Notes: generated from the letters alone by a model not told the origin. 64,000 nucleotides of DNA from Sideroxydans sp. (GCA_028687425.1 JAQUAD010000008.1:1-64000); one strand, 5' to 3'. Counted from the first letter of the stretch, positions 48,585 to 58,594 are shown. A program made the numbers and translations.

Positions 48585-50543
48585 ATGCACACACTTGAAG
48601 CCCTGCGCGCCGGCGAACTGGCCGGCGTCACCCGTCTCGACCTCGGTTGTGGCCTGCGCGAGTTCCCGCCGGAGATATTCGCGCTGGCCGATACGCTGGA
48701 GATCCTCAACCTGTCCGGCAATGCACTGAGCGAGCTGCCGGACGACCTGCCGCGTTTGCACAAACTGCGCATCATCTTCTGCTCGGACAATCTTTTCACG
48801 CATGTGCCGGAAGTGCTGGGACGCTGCCCCGAGCTGGAGATGATCGGCTTCAAGGCCAACCGCATCGAAACGCTTTCGCCCTCAGCGCTGCCGCCGAAAC
48901 TGCGCTGGCTCATCCTCACCGACAACCGCCTGCGCGAGCTGCCGCCGGAGCTGGGCCGCTGCACGCGCCTGCAAAAACTCATGCTGGCCGGAAACCAGTT
49001 GCAGCAGTTGCCGGACACGTTGGCCGCCTGCACCCGTCTGGAACTGCTGCGCATCGCCGCCAACCGTTTCGAGCAACTCCCGGCATGGCTGTTCGACATG
49101 CCGCGCCTGGCCTGGCTGGCCTGCTCCGGCAACCCATGCAGCGACATCAACGAAGTCGCCGCGCTCGAGCATCTGCACATCACGCCCGTACAGTGGCATC
49201 AACTGGAGCTGCATCACCAGCTGGGTGAAGGCGCTTCCGGCGTGATCTACCGTGCCCAGCATCAAGAACAGGATGCATCGGTCGCGGTGAAACTGTTCAA
49301 GGGCGCGGTCACCAGCGACGGCCTGCCGCGCAGCGAAAAAGCCGCCAGCATCGCCGCGGGTGCGCATCCGGGGCTGATCCCTGTCATCGGCAAGGTCAGC
49401 GAGCATCCCGAACAGACACCGGGGCTGGTGATGTCACTGATCGACCCGTCCTTCCGCAATCTGGCCAGCCCGCCCAGTCTCGCCTCCTGCACACGCGACA
49501 TCTATGCGAAGAAGCTGCGCTTCAGTCTGCCCGTTGCGCTCAACATCGCCTGCGGCATCGCCGCCGTGGCCGAGCATCTGCATGCGCAGGGCATCATGCA
49601 CGGCGACCTGTACGCGCATAACATGCTGTGGAACGACGCGGGCGACTGCTTGCTGGGCGACTTCGGCGCCGCCTCCTTCCTGCCGCCGGATGCGCAACAG
49701 GCCGCGGCCATGCAACGCATCGAAGTGCGCGCCTTCGCCTGCCTGCTGGAAGAATTGATCGCACGTTGCAAGACCACGCCGAACAGCACCGCGATGCTCG
49801 ATGCCCTGCGCACCCTGCAGCAACGCTGCGACAGCGAGCATGTGCACAGCCGCCCCTTGTTCGCCGAGATCCATCGGGAATTGGTCGCGCTTGTGCAGCG
49901 CATCCCGCAACAGCGAGCCGTACCGGGCAAGGAACAGATCGCGCTGATGGAACCCTACATCGGCCTGCCGCTGGATCGCATCCATCTGCTGGCCACGCCG
50001 GAAGCCTGTGCCGCCGCTGCGGCGGAGATCATGGCGGCAGGCGTGGTCGGCTTCGATACCGAATCCAAACCCACCTTCGCCGTCGGCGAAGTGAGCGACG
50101 GACCGCACGTGGTGCAGTTCGCCTTGCGCGACAAGGCTTATCTGTTCCAGACGCAACGCGCGGAAAGCCTGCCCTGGCTGATCGAATTGCTGCATTCTCA
50201 GCAATTGCTCAAGGTCGGCTTCGGCCTGCGTTCGGATAGCAAACACATCCAGTCCAGACTGGGCATCCGCCCCGGCGGGCTGGTCGACCTGAATCAGGTG
50301 TTCAGCAATGACGGATATCAGAAAGAGATGGGCGTGCGTAATGCCGTCGCGCTGATGTTCGGCAAGCGCTTCCTCAAATCGCGCAGCGTCACCACATCCA
50401 ACTGGGCGCAAGCCGAACTCTCCGCGCAGCAGATGCTGTACGCCGCGAACGACGCTTATGCCGCACTGAAAGTACTGGATGCCCTCGCCCTGCCGCTACA
50501 TCTGCTACCCGTCATGGTCCAGCCGGTGTCGGACAATGCCTAA
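48585..50543 (+). CDS. LRR-protein kinase-DEDDy exonuclease fusion
   Basis: A 652-residue single-chain protein of three modules. Residues 15-190 are about seven leucine-rich repeats. Residues 205-440 are a Ser/Thr-type kinase domain: P-loop GEGASGVIYRA (214), Lys236 in VAVKLFK, catalytic HGDLYAHN (339-346), and DFG (359-361). Residues 450-640 are a 3'-5' exonuclease of DEDDy type: Asp491 and Glu493 (FDTES), Asp551 (SDSKHI), Tyr619 and Asp623 (YAAND). All key residues are present in both enzymes. ATG at 48585 is preferred to an in-frame TTG before it. In other bacteria, as far as recalled, the LRR-kinase and the exonuclease are separate proteins. Confidence 0.85.
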   Translation: MHTLEALRAGELAGVTRLDLGCGLREFPPEIFALADTLEILNLSGNALSELPDDLPRLHKLRIIFCSDNLFTHVPEVLGRCPELEMIGFKANRIETLSPSALPPKLRWLILTDNRLRELPPELGRCTRLQKLMLAGNQLQQLPDTLAACTRLELLRIAANRFEQLPAWLFDMPRLAWLACSGNPCSDINEVAALEHLHITPVQWHQLELHHQLGEGASGVIYRAQHQEQDASVAVKLFKGAVTSDGLPRSEKAASIAAGAHPGLIPVIGKVSEHPEQTPGLVMSLIDPSFRNLASPPSLASCTRDIYAKKLRFSLPVALNIACGIAAVAEHLHAQGIMHGDLYAHNMLWNDAGDCLLGDFGAASFLPPDAQQAAAMQRIEVRAFACLLEELIARCKTTPNSTAMLDALRTLQQRCDSEHVHSRPLFAEIHRELVALVQRIPQQRAVPGKEQIALMEPYIGLPLDRIHLLATPEACAAAAAEIMAAGVVGFDTESKPTFAVGEVSDGPHVVQFALRDKAYLFQTQRAESLPWLIELLHSQQLLKVGFGLRSDSKHIQSRLGIRPGGLVDLNQVFSNDGYQKEMGVRNAVALMFGKRFLKSRSVTTSNWAQAELSAQQMLYAANDAYAALKVLDALALPLHLLPVMVQPVSDNA

Positions 50544-50819
50544 GTGGCGGCGACGCCAGGCATTGATCTGCAACAGGACTCACGCCTGAAAAATCCCTGC
50601 AATATGTCGGAAATATCCTGAACTAGGACTTTCCCTACACCGGCTACACGCAAGACTACACAAGAATCAAGAAGTGCTGACTGTGGCGTCTGACTGCCAC
50701 ATGTATCGTTCGCCCCGCATAAGGAGGAATGTCCTCACAACAAAAATAACAATGCATCCACTCGAAACAGAAACCCTAACCGATCGCCGCAGCAAAATCG
50801 GATCATCAGGAGAGCTGAC

Positions 50820-52430
50820 ATGAAATTGAACATGCCTGTAACCAACGTCGAGCGTCGTTTCAGTGAAGATGAGTACATCGTCTCCAAAACCAATTTGAAG
50901 GGGCAGATCACCTACATCAACCGCCCCTTCCTGGAGATCAGCGGTTTTACCGAACAAGAGCTGCTGGGCGCTTCGCACAATATCGTGCGCCATCCCGACA
51001 TGCCGCCCGAGGCCTACAAGGATCTGTGGCGCACCTTGCAAAGCGGCAAGGCCTGGCGCGGCATGGTGAAGAACCGCTGCAAGAACGGCGACTATTATTG
51101 GGTAGAGGCGAACGCCAACCCGATCTGGGAAAACGGCAAGATCACCGGCTACATGTCGCTGCGTACCAAACCCAGCACAGAGCAGGTCAGAGCCGCCGAA
51201 CAGATCTACAGCAAATTCCGTAACGGCACAGCCAAAGGGCTGACCATCAAGGAAGGTCAGGTGGTACCCGCCGGCTTGCGCGGAAAGCTTGCCGCACTGC
51301 GCGATCTGAATATCTCAGCACGCCTGTCTATCGCCTGCGCCTTAATCGGCACCATCATCCTTGCCGTGGGCGCTGATCACTTGATCGCGCTCGCCGGAGG
51401 CCCAAGCCATGATGAAAATGACAACATCCTCGGCGTGCTGGTCGCCACCGCGACGGCCTCAGTGGCATGGTTATGGTGGTTCCTGACCTACAAAGTATTG
51501 CGCCCCCTCAAGCAGGCTGTACAAGCCTGCCAGGTCATCGCTGCCGGCGACGTCAGATTGCTCAAGCCCGCCGATTTCAAGAACGAAGTCGGACAACTGA
51601 TGCACGGCATCAACACCATGGCGGGCAACATCGCCAGCATCGTCAGCGATGTGAGTTCCGCCGCCAACGAGCTGGCTTCCGCCTCGGAAGAGATCAACAG
51701 CACCGTACAGCACCTGAGCAACTCGGCCAGCAAGCAAGCTTCCAACGTGGAAGAGATCAGCGCCTCCATCGAAGAGATGAGCAGCGCCATCCAGAACAAC
51801 GCCGAGAACACCCGACAGACCGACGAGATCGCCACGCAGGCTGCCGCACAAGCGAGCGAAGGCAGCGAAGTGGTGAGCCAGACCGTGGCCGCGATGAAAC
51901 AGATCGCCGCCAGGATCAGCATCATCGACGACATCGCCTATCAGACCAACCTGCTGGCGCTGAACGCCGCGATCGAAGCCGCCCGCGCCGGTGCGGCAGG
52001 ACGCGGATTCGCCGTGGTCGCCAGCGAAGTGCGCGCACTGGCAGAACGCAGCCAGTTGGCGGCACAGGAGATCGGCGATGTCGCAGGCGGCAGCGTCGAG
52101 CTGGCAGAGCGTGCAGGCAAGCTGCTCGAGCAGATGGTGCCCGCGATCAACAAGACTTCCGAGCTGGTGCAGGAGATCTCGGAATCCAGTACCGAGCAAT
52201 ACAGCGGCGTGACGCAGATCAACACCGCGATGACGCAGATCAGCCAGAGCACCCAGAGCAATGCCGCAGGCAGCGAACAGCTGGCCGCCACCTCGCAGAC
52301 GCTGAACGGCCAGGCGGAACATCTGCAGCAACTGGTGGGATTCTTCAGGATGGGATCGGGCGCTGTCGCACCGGCAAGCAGCTCACTGCAAAGAAAACCT
52401 GCCTTGCGCAGCGAACCGGAGTTCGCCTGA
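50820..52430 (+). CDS. Aer-like methyl-accepting chemotaxis protein with PAS sensor
   Basis: A 536-residue chemoreceptor. A cytoplasmic N-terminal PAS domain (about 15-120; [26 protein letters not shown]) is typical of FAD-binding aerotaxis receptors. Two membrane helices (about 175-190 and 205-225), a HAMP segment and a signalling domain with the conserved hairpin tip ([20 protein letters not shown] and [17 protein letters not shown]) follow. Probably an aerotaxis or redox receptor. It is alone, divergent in surroundings from the thioredoxin-HEAT gene, and no che genes adjoin. Confidence 0.9.
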   Translation: MKLNMPVTNVERRFSEDEYIVSKTNLKGQITYINRPFLEISGFTEQELLGASHNIVRHPDMPPEAYKDLWRTLQSGKAWRGMVKNRCKNGDYYWVEANANPIWENGKITGYMSLRTKPSTEQVRAAEQIYSKFRNGTAKGLTIKEGQVVPAGLRGKLAALRDLNISARLSIACALIGTIILAVGADHLIALAGGPSHDENDNILGVLVATATASVAWLWWFLTYKVLRPLKQAVQACQVIAAGDVRLLKPADFKNEVGQLMHGINTMAGNIASIVSDVSSAANELASASEEINSTVQHLSNSASKQASNVEEISASIEEMSSAIQNNAENTRQTDEIATQAAAQASEGSEVVSQTVAAMKQIAARISIIDDIAYQTNLLALNAAIEAARAGAAGRGFAVVASEVRALAERSQLAAQEIGDVAGGSVELAERAGKLLEQMVPAINKTSELVQEISESSTEQYSGVTQINTAMTQISQSTQSNAAGSEQLAATSQTLNGQAEHLQQLVGFFRMGSGAVAPASSSLQRKPALRSEPEFA

Positions 52431-52441
52431 ACGGATGCGAT

Positions 52442-53095
52442 TCAGGCTGGTGCGTGTTTCTGTTTGAGGTTGAGCAAGGCATCGCCGGCGATCTCGCGCA
52501 CTTCCTCCTGCGCATCGTGCAGGCATGCTTCCACGTATGCCTTCGCCGCAGCGCTGCCGGTCAATCCCAGCAGATAGCAGGCATCGGCGCGCACGCGGTG
52601 GTCGGCATGTTTGCTCAGTTCGGCCAGCTCGGGCAGCAGGTTCCGCAACGCGGATGAATAGGCATACGATTCCAGCAAGGCACTCACGCCCAGACGCACT
52701 TCCAGATTCGCCGCGGGATCGGCCACGATGGAGAGTAGCGGTTTGAGGCGGCGCGTATCGGCATGGATGAAGGCACTGGCTTGCACATAGCCGCCTTCTG
52801 AAAGCAGGTGCGCGACATAGTGCGCCGTCCCCTCCTCGCCATGCGCCCAGTCCACCCATTGCCGCAATTCGCCCAGCGAGTGCGCGCCGGTCAGCGTGAA
52901 TACGCCCAGCTTCAACCAGGGCGCGCTGCGTACCTCGTATTCCCGCGCCAGCTCGGTATTCTCCGAAGCATCGACCACACGCACCTGGGCGATCTGCCCT
53001 TCTTTCAGCAACTCGCCCAGCGCATGCTTCACCGTCGCGCAATGCGGACAGTCCGGCGTCACGAATAACAGGGCTTCGGGCGGATAGTTGGTCAT
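52442..53095 (-). CDS. Thioredoxin-like protein with HEAT repeats
   Basis: A 217-residue protein. The N-terminal half (1-85) has a thioredoxin/glutaredoxin-like fold with a CPHC active site (FVTPDCPHCATVKHAL). The C-terminal half has helical HEAT-like repeats (VRLGVSALLESYAY, VRADACYLLGLTG, VREIAGDALLNL). It probably acts as a thiol redox protein that docks on others. ATG at 53095 overlaps the SDR stop as ATGA. A different frame extending upstream to 53914 is a shadow of the SDR gene. Confidence 0.78.
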   Translation of the reverse strand: MTNYPPEALLFVTPDCPHCATVKHALGELLKEGQIAQVRVVDASENTELAREYEVRSAPWLKLGVFTLTGAHSLGELRQWVDWAHGEEGTAHYVAHLLSEGGYVQASAFIHADTRRLKPLLSIVADPAANLEVRLGVSALLESYAYSSALRNLLPELAELSKHADHRVRADACYLLGLTGSAAAKAYVEACLHDAQEEVREIAGDALLNLKQKHAPA

Positions 53096-53895
53096 GGCAG
53101 CCAGTCGCGCAAAGTGTGTTCGGTCCATCGCCACAGCGCATCGTCCAGCTCGTGATCCTTCGCGAGTACGGAACATTGCGCGATCTGGCAATCGTCGAAA
53201 TAGCATCCGGTCACACCGCGCACTTCGGGCGAGGTCGCCAGATAGATCGAAGTGCGCGCGCCGTTTCTCAGCGTATCGCCCTGCATGTTGAAACCGGCAT
53301 GCAACAGCTTGGTATCGATCACGCCCGGGTGCAGGCTGTTGGAACACAACCAGGGAGTGCGATGCGCCAGCGCGTTGGCGAACAGGGTATCGGCCAGCTT
53401 TGAATTGGCGTACGCGTGGTAGGCATCGAACTCGCGCTCGGCATTCATGTTGTCGAACTCGATGCGGCCGCTTTGATGCGCCACCGAACTCACCGTCACC
53501 ACGCGCGGATCGGCAGTCGGCTTCAACACCGGCAACAGCCAGCGCGTCAGCACGAACGGCGCCAGATAATTCACCGCCAACGTCATCTCGAAACCGTCCG
53601 CCGACAACTGGCGCGTCGTCATATACACGCCGGCATTGTGCAACAGCACATCCAGGCCATGCAGGCGCGCGTTCAGTTCCTGCGCCATCTGCACCACCTG
53701 CCCGAGATCGGACATATCGGCACATGCGGTCTGCAACTTTGCATCCGGCACTTCGCGCTGGATCAGTTCGATGGCATGCATCGACTTTTCCGCGCTGCGT
53801 CCATGCAGCACCACCTCGTGGCCCAGCATCGCCAGTTCTTTTACCGTTTCGAATCCGATGCCGTCCGTCGCACCGGTGACCAATATCGTACTCAT
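53092..53895 (-). CDS. Short-chain dehydrogenase/reductase
   Basis: A 267-residue SDR oxidoreductase. It has the NAD(P)-binding motif [14 protein letters not shown], the NAG-type motif [13 protein letters not shown], and an active-site Ser/Tyr/Lys set that appears as SSVAHQ and YANSK. The substrate is unknown. It overlaps both neighbours (acylphosphatase at 53892-53895, thioredoxin-HEAT at 53092-53095) by 4 nt, forming a coupled operon. Confidence 0.85.
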   Translation of the reverse strand: MSTILVTGATDGIGFETVKELAMLGHEVVLHGRSAEKSMHAIELIQREVPDAKLQTACADMSDLGQVVQMAQELNARLHGLDVLLHNAGVYMTTRQLSADGFEMTLAVNYLAPFVLTRWLLPVLKPTADPRVVTVSSVAHQSGRIEFDNMNAEREFDAYHAYANSKLADTLFANALAHRTPWLCSNSLHPGVIDTKLLHAGFNMQGDTLRNGARTSIYLATSPEVRGVTGCYFDDCQIAQCSVLAKDHELDDALWRWTEHTLRDWLP

Positions 53896-54176
53896 GCAAC
53901 ACCCCGTACTTCAAAATTCGTAAAGCTGCCGCTGCCCTGTCCTACGTCGACACGCGACACCTGCGCCAGTTCCGGCCCGCGATGCGCCCATGCCAGCAGC
54001 GCATCCACGGCAACTGCATCGCCTTGCAGCATCGCTTCCACCGTGCCGTCGCTGCGATTGCGGCACCAGCCGTGCACACCCAGCCTTTGCGCTTCGCGCC
54101 GCATCGAATCGCGGAACCACACGCCCTGCACGCGGCCGTGCACTACCAGACTCAGTGTCTTCACGTCGCCGCCCAT
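53892..54176 (-). CDS. Acylphosphatase
   Basis: A 94-residue small enzyme that hydrolyses acyl phosphates. Conserved features are the substrate Arg in [18 protein letters not shown] and the Asn in [14 protein letters not shown]. It lies 1 nt after the YjbQ-family stop and overlaps the SDR start by 4 nt. Confidence 0.9.
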   Translation of the reverse strand: MGGDVKTLSLVVHGRVQGVWFRDSMRREAQRLGVHGWCRNRSDGTVEAMLQGDAVAVDALLAWAHRGPELAQVSRVDVGQGSGSFTNFEVRGVA

Positions 54177-54177
54177 C

Positions 54178-54597
54178 TCACTCCCCCTGCACCGTCACCA
54201 CGATGCTGCGGCTGCCGCCGTGGTTGCGATGCTCGCACAGATAGATGCCTTGCCAGGTGCCCAGCGCCGGGCGTCCGTCCGCAACCGGTATGTTCAGGCT
54301 CGCCCCGAGCAGACTGGATTTTATATGCGCCGGCATATCGTCCGAACCCTCGTCCTGATGCCGGTAGTAAGGTTCATCTTCCCGCACCGTGTCGTTGAAC
54401 CAGCTCTCGAAATCCTGTCGCACGGTCGGGTCTGCGTTCTCGTTCAGCGTCAATGAAGCCGAAGTGTGGCGGATGAACACATTCATCATGCCCACCTTGA
54501 ATCCGCGCAATTCCGGCAACGCGCGCAACACCTCGTCGGTCACCAGATGGAAACCACGCGGGCGGGATTGCAGTCGTATCTCTTTCTGTAACCACAT
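54178..54597 (-). CDS. YjbQ/UPF0047 family protein (secondary thiamine-phosphate synthase-like)
   Basis: A 139-residue protein with the family signature [18 protein letters not shown] and the C-terminal [20 protein letters not shown]. YjbQ has reported weak thiamine-phosphate synthase activity but its true role is unsettled. The start [10 protein letters not shown] at 54597 gives the normal family length; a longer reading was rejected. It leads the operon of acylphosphatase, SDR and thioredoxin-HEAT. Confidence 0.9.
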   Translation of the reverse strand: MWLQKEIRLQSRPRGFHLVTDEVLRALPELRGFKVGMMNVFIRHTSASLTLNENADPTVRQDFESWFNDTVREDEPYYRHQDEGSDDMPAHIKSSLLGASLNIPVADGRPALGTWQGIYLCEHRNHGGSRSIVVTVQGE

Positions 54598-54665
54598 GGT
54601 AATAAACCTGAAATAACTATCGGGTGGCTGCTTCATGTAATATCCATGCGACGGAAGCCAGCCGT

Positions 54666-55931
54666 ATGGTGAAAAGGCTATCTCTTCCCGGCGTCTATTA
54701 CAACGCAAAACACACGTTCAATAACCGCATGATGATCAGTCTTTTTCCGAGCAAACCGAACATGCAAGTGCGCGCAGAGCAGATCCGCATGCTCTACGAA
54801 CAGGGGCCGACCATCCAGTTGCTCGGGCTGCTCACCGGCCTGATCGCGGTCGGCGTGTTCTGGGATCTGGCCGATCAAAACATGTTGCTGCTCTGGCTGG
54901 GTGCGCATTTCCTGCTCACATTGCTCAGGCTGAATATCAACGCAAGTTTCACCCGCCTGAACCCCACCGGCGTCGCCGCCCTGAACAAATGGGGCACGCT
55001 CTATGTCGCGCTCACCTTCATCTCGGGTTTGATCTGGGGCAGCTTGTCCATGTTCTACGACCCGGCCTGGCCCGCCTCCTACCAGATCACCCTGTTCGTC
55101 ATCTACACCGGCATCACGGCGGGCTCGTTCAATACGCACACGCCCTACTTCATCGCCTTTCCCGCGTTCTATCTGCCGCCGGTCTGCTGGCTCGCATACA
55201 CGCTGCTCCAGCAACATGGCGAAGGTTATCTGTCTCTCAGCGCGCTGTTCGCCATCTACATCGTACTGATGTACACCTCCGCGCTGCGCTACCACCGCAG
55301 CCTCACCCGCGCGCTGGAAGTACGCTTCGACAACGAGCGGCTGGCCGAGGAACTCTCCTCTTCCAACCTGCGCCTCAGCTCGCTGGCGGACACCGACGAA
55401 CTGACCGGACTGTATAACCGCCGTTCGATGTTCAACCGTCTGCGCAGCGAATGGAACCGCCATTACCGCAGCCAGTCGCTGCTCTCTTTGTTGTATATCG
55501 ATCTGGATTGCTTCAAGCAGTACAACGACACCTACGGACACGAAGCCGGCGACCAATGCCTGACCAGGATCGCCAAGCTGCTGCACAACCATGCGCTGCG
55601 TTCCAGCGACATGGCGGCGCGTTTCGGCGGAGAAGAGTTCGCCCTGATCCTGCCCGACACGAGCCGGCACGATGCGGAAAAGATCGCCGCTTCCATCATC
55701 AACGATCTGGCGCTGTTGCATCTGCCGCACACCGGCTCAACCGTGACCGATTACGTCACGGTCAGCATAGGCATCGCCTCCATGATTCCGAATGAGCCGG
55801 ACAACGATGCGATACTCAGGGAAGCCGCCGACCAGATGCTGTATCAGGCCAAGCACGAAGGGCGCAACCGCCTCGTCTCGACATCGGACGCAGACTTGGA
55901 CGCCGAATTCGCATCGGCGACTGCCGCCTAG
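54666..55931 (+). CDS. Membrane diguanylate cyclase
   Basis: A 421-residue protein from this start (the next candidate, ATG at 54729, gives 400). About six membrane helices (45-220) lead into a GGDEF domain (250-410) with YIDLDCFKQYNDTYGH, the active-site GGEEF (ARFGGEEFALILPD) and an RSSD inhibitory site. The start is uncertain, as no strong ribosome site is seen. It stands alone on the plus strand, divergent from the YjbQ operon. Confidence 0.88.
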   Translation: MVKRLSLPGVYYNAKHTFNNRMMISLFPSKPNMQVRAEQIRMLYEQGPTIQLLGLLTGLIAVGVFWDLADQNMLLLWLGAHFLLTLLRLNINASFTRLNPTGVAALNKWGTLYVALTFISGLIWGSLSMFYDPAWPASYQITLFVIYTGITAGSFNTHTPYFIAFPAFYLPPVCWLAYTLLQQHGEGYLSLSALFAIYIVLMYTSALRYHRSLTRALEVRFDNERLAEELSSSNLRLSSLADTDELTGLYNRRSMFNRLRSEWNRHYRSQSLLSLLYIDLDCFKQYNDTYGHEAGDQCLTRIAKLLHNHALRSSDMAARFGGEEFALILPDTSRHDAEKIAASIINDLALLHLPHTGSTVTDYVTVSIGIASMIPNEPDNDAILREAADQMLYQAKHEGRNRLVSTSDADLDAEFASATAA

Positions 55932-55978
55932 CACGCAGCAACGGCTAGCGTTCCACCTTACATCTGCAGGAGTCGCAC

Positions 55979-56293
55979 ATGGCCGCTTGGCTCGTTCCCG
56001 TCATCAAATCCATACTGCCGCACGTCGGCACCATCATCGCCACGGCCGCACCCGTATTCACACGCAAGAGCGGCGACAGCGCCACACTGCAACAACAGAT
56101 CACCGAATTGCAGAGCGCCGCATCGGCCAACGATGCGCACATCAAAGACCTCGCCGCACAGATGCAGGTCGCCATCAAAGCGCTGGAAAAAGGCACACGA
56201 CTCGCCGAAAAAGGCTATCGCAACGCCATGCTGCTCGGCATCACTTCGTTCATCCTTTCGCTCGCCGCCTTGAGCGTGGTGCTGCTCAACTGA
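55979..56293 (+). CDS. Small membrane protein with coiled coil
   Basis: A 104-residue protein. An N-terminal hydrophobic stretch (MAAWLVPVIKSILPHVGTII), a coiled-coil segment (LQQQITELQSAASAND and DLAAQMQVAIKALEK) and a C-terminal membrane helix (AMLLGITSFILSLAALSVVLL). No family recognised. It lies 10 nt before a DUF2007-type gene, so the two are probably an operon. Confidence 0.7.
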   Translation: MAAWLVPVIKSILPHVGTIIATAAPVFTRKSGDSATLQQQITELQSAASANDAHIKDLAAQMQVAIKALEKGTRLAEKGYRNAMLLGITSFILSLAALSVVLLN

Positions 56294-56303
56294 GCTATAA
56301 GAC

Positions 56304-56639
56304 ATGGCAATGAAAAGCGTCTACGAAACCTCCAGCGGCCTGGACGGCCACATGATCCTCAACCTGCTGGAGCAATACCGCATCAGCGGACGCATCGAAG
56401 GCGAGCACCTGCAAGGCGGCATGGGTGAGTTGCAAGCGTTGGGGTTCGTGCGCGTGATGGTGGCGGAAGAAGATTACGAACAGGCAAAACAGATCATCCG
56501 CGAATGGGAAGCACTGCAGCCGCCGGATGAAACACACTCGCCCGTGCCGCGCGAAACGAATGGCATCCAGCTGTTCCTGGCAGGCGTCATCATCGGCGCG
56601 GCGCTGATGTACTGGCTGCTCAAGCTCGGCGCCGCCTGA
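56304..56639 (+). CDS. DUF2007-type putative signal-transducing protein
   Basis: A 111-residue protein. The N-terminal two-thirds matches DUF2007, a small alpha/beta domain (MKSVYETSSGLDGHMILNLL, GFVRVMVAEEDYEQAKQII), and a C-terminal helix (GIQLFLAGVIIGAALMYWLL) anchors it in the membrane. The function of DUF2007 is unknown. Convergent with the histidine kinase gene, 3 nt apart. Confidence 0.78.
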   Translation: MAMKSVYETSSGLDGHMILNLLEQYRISGRIEGEHLQGGMGELQALGFVRVMVAEEDYEQAKQIIREWEALQPPDETHSPVPRETNGIQLFLAGVIIGAALMYWLLKLGAA

Positions 56640-56642
56640 ACC

Positions 56643-57896
56643 TCAAGCCTGCGGCAGACTCACCTCGAAACAGGCCCCGCCCGACTGAGCGGACACACAG
56701 CGCACACTGCCGCCGTGGCGCTCGGCGATCTGCCGCACCAGCGACAAACCCAGACCATAGCTGCCTTCCTTCTCGCGGCTGCCCGCCGGACGATAGAACG
56801 GTTCGAAGATGCGCTCACGCTCTTCCGGCGCGATACCCTTGCCGTTGTCGCACACACGCAGCAGCGCCTGTCCCGCATCCCGCGTCAGGTCGGCTTGCAC
56901 CGCATCGCCGCCGTGGCGCCGCGCGTTCTCCAGCAGGTTGCGCAGCAGGCGACGCAACAGTCGCTCGTCGCCCTTGATATTCAGCGGCACGGCTTCGCAT
57001 TGCGCATCGCTGCGCGCGCATTCCTCGGCCAGCAGCGCGGCCAGATCGACATCGTCCGCATGCAGCGGCTCACGCGTCGCATCCAGCCGGCTCGCCAGCA
57101 ATATCTCTTCGATCAGTTGATCCAGCTCGTTGATGTCCTTGCGCACCTCCGCCTGCAATTCAGGCGTGGGACGTTCGCCCTGCATCTCCAGCGCGAGGCG
57201 GATGCGCGTCAGCGGCGAGCGCAGTTCGTGCGAAGCGTTCGCCAGCAATTGCTTGTGCGCCATCAACAGCGACTCGATGCGTTCCGCCGCTTGATTGAAA
57301 CTGCTCGCCAGCGACGTCACCTCGTCGCAGCCTTTCGCTTCCACGCGCGTCTTGAAGTCGCCTTCGCCCAAGGCTTCCACCGCCTGCTTCAAACCTTCCA
57401 GCCGCTTGGTCATGCGCCGCGTCATCGGGTACGCCACCACCGCCACCACCAGACCGATCAACAACAGCGTGAGGAAGATGGGCAGCGGCGGACGCGGACG
57501 CTCACGCGGCGGCTGCGCCAGCAACCAGCGGCCGTCCGGCAACTGCATCACCCAGGCCGACTGATGGTCGGGGCGGTGCAGCCATTCGTTCTCCTGCGCA
57601 TTCGGCCCCGGCGGCAGCAGGCGGCGGCCGGTATGCGCCAGCAACTGGCGGTCAACTGAATACAAGGACAGGCGCGGCAAGGCGGGCCGCGCCAGACGTT
57701 CCAGCACCTCCTGTTGCAATTCGCGCGGCGCATCGGCCGGCGGCAAGGCCATCACGATCACATCGCGCACGGTCTGGAATATCTGGTTCTGCGGCGAGTT
57801 CTTGCCCTGGAAATGCCAGAACGTCGCGGCCAGCACCACCAGCAACACCAGGCTGGCAACCACACCCATGTATATCTGGAAATACAGCTTCCTCAT
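56643..57896 (-). CDS. Sensor histidine kinase (RstB/CpxA-like)
   Basis: A 417-residue membrane kinase. Two membrane helices (about 8-27 and 140-158) flank a short periplasmic sensor, then HAMP (158-212), HisKA with phosphorylation His223 (ANASHELRSPLTRIR), and a HATPase domain (NLLENARRHG, VCDNGKGIAPEER, YGLGLSLVRQIAERHGG). It overlaps the response regulator by 4 nt (ATGA). A Spy-like gene lies upstream in the same direction, so envelope or metal stress is a likely stimulus. Confidence 0.92.
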   Translation of the reverse strand: MRKLYFQIYMGVVASLVLLVVLAATFWHFQGKNSPQNQIFQTVRDVIVMALPPADAPRELQQEVLERLARPALPRLSLYSVDRQLLAHTGRRLLPPGPNAQENEWLHRPDHQSAWVMQLPDGRWLLAQPPRERPRPPLPIFLTLLLIGLVVAVVAYPMTRRMTKRLEGLKQAVEALGEGDFKTRVEAKGCDEVTSLASSFNQAAERIESLLMAHKQLLANASHELRSPLTRIRLALEMQGERPTPELQAEVRKDINELDQLIEEILLASRLDATREPLHADDVDLAALLAEECARSDAQCEAVPLNIKGDERLLRRLLRNLLENARRHGGDAVQADLTRDAGQALLRVCDNGKGIAPEERERIFEPFYRPAGSREKEGSYGLGLSLVRQIAERHGGSVRCVSAQSGGACFEVSLPQA

Positions 57897-58594
57897 GCCG
57901 CGTCCCCTTCGCCATCCTGACTGCGCGCGAACACATAGCCCGCGCCGCGCAGCGTGATGATGCGGCGCGGATGTTTGGGATCGTCTTCGATGGCGGCGCG
58001 GATGCGCGAGATGTGCACGTCGATAGAACGGTCGAAGGCTTCCAGCGGCTCGCCCTTCACCGCATCCAGCAGCTGCTCGCGGCTCATCACCCTTCCCGGC
58101 TTCTCGGCCAGCGCCAGCAACAGGTCGAACTGATAGGAAGTCATCTCGCACGGCTTGCCGTCCACGCGCACCAGTCGCGCCGCGCGGTCGATCTCCAGCC
58201 GGCCGAAACGCAACACATCGTTGCTCGCCGTCTTGCCGCGACGCAGGATGGCTTTCAGCCGCGCCAGCAACTCGCGCGGCTCGAACGGCTTGGGCAGGTA
58301 ATCGTCAGCCCCCATCTCCAACCCGAGGATGCGATCCATCGCCTCGCCGCGCGCGGTCAGCATCAACACCGGGATGTCGGAGAAAGTGCGCAGCTGGCGG
58401 CATGCATCCAGCCCGTCGCCGTCCGGCAGCATCAGGTCCAGCACCAGCGCGTCGTAGTCCGCCTGCTTCAAGGCTTGCAGACCGGGCGCGATGGCGTGGC
58501 GCGCATCGACGCGATAACCGGCGTCGCCCAGATACTGCTGCAGCATGCCGCACAGGCGTTCGTCGTCGTCGATGATGAGGATGTGTTGGTTCAT
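57893..58594 (-). CDS. OmpR-family response regulator
   Basis: A 233-residue regulator with a receiver domain (phospho-acceptor Asp53 in LVLDLMLPDGDG; conserved Lys in YLPKPFEPREL) and a winged-helix DNA-binding domain (about 135-230; SYQFDLLLALAEKPGRVMSREQLLDAV). ATG at 58594 follows ggagcgacgc, preferred to an in-frame Met four codons up. Partner of the overlapping histidine kinase. Confidence 0.94.
   Translation of the reverse strand: MNQHILIIDDDERLCGMLQQYLGDAGYRVDARHAIAPGLQALKQADYDALVLDLMLPDGDGLDACRQLRTFSDIPVLMLTARGEAMDRILGLEMGADDYLPKPFEPRELLARLKAILRRGKTASNDVLRFGRLEIDRAARLVRVDGKPCEMTSYQFDLLLALAEKPGRVMSREQLLDAVKGEPLEAFDRSIDVHISRIRAAIEDDPKHPRRIITLRGAGYVFARSQDGEGDAA

Noticed and set aside
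50544-50819. 276-nt spacer before the chemoreceptor, searched for a sigma-28 promoter
   Set aside because: No convincing TAAA-N15-GCCGATAA match; only a short tgtggc/gccaca dyad is seen.
52442-53914. 490-codon frame joining the SDR region to the thioredoxin-HEAT gene
   Set aside because: The SDR is encoded in another frame; the real gene starts at 53095 with ATGA overlap.
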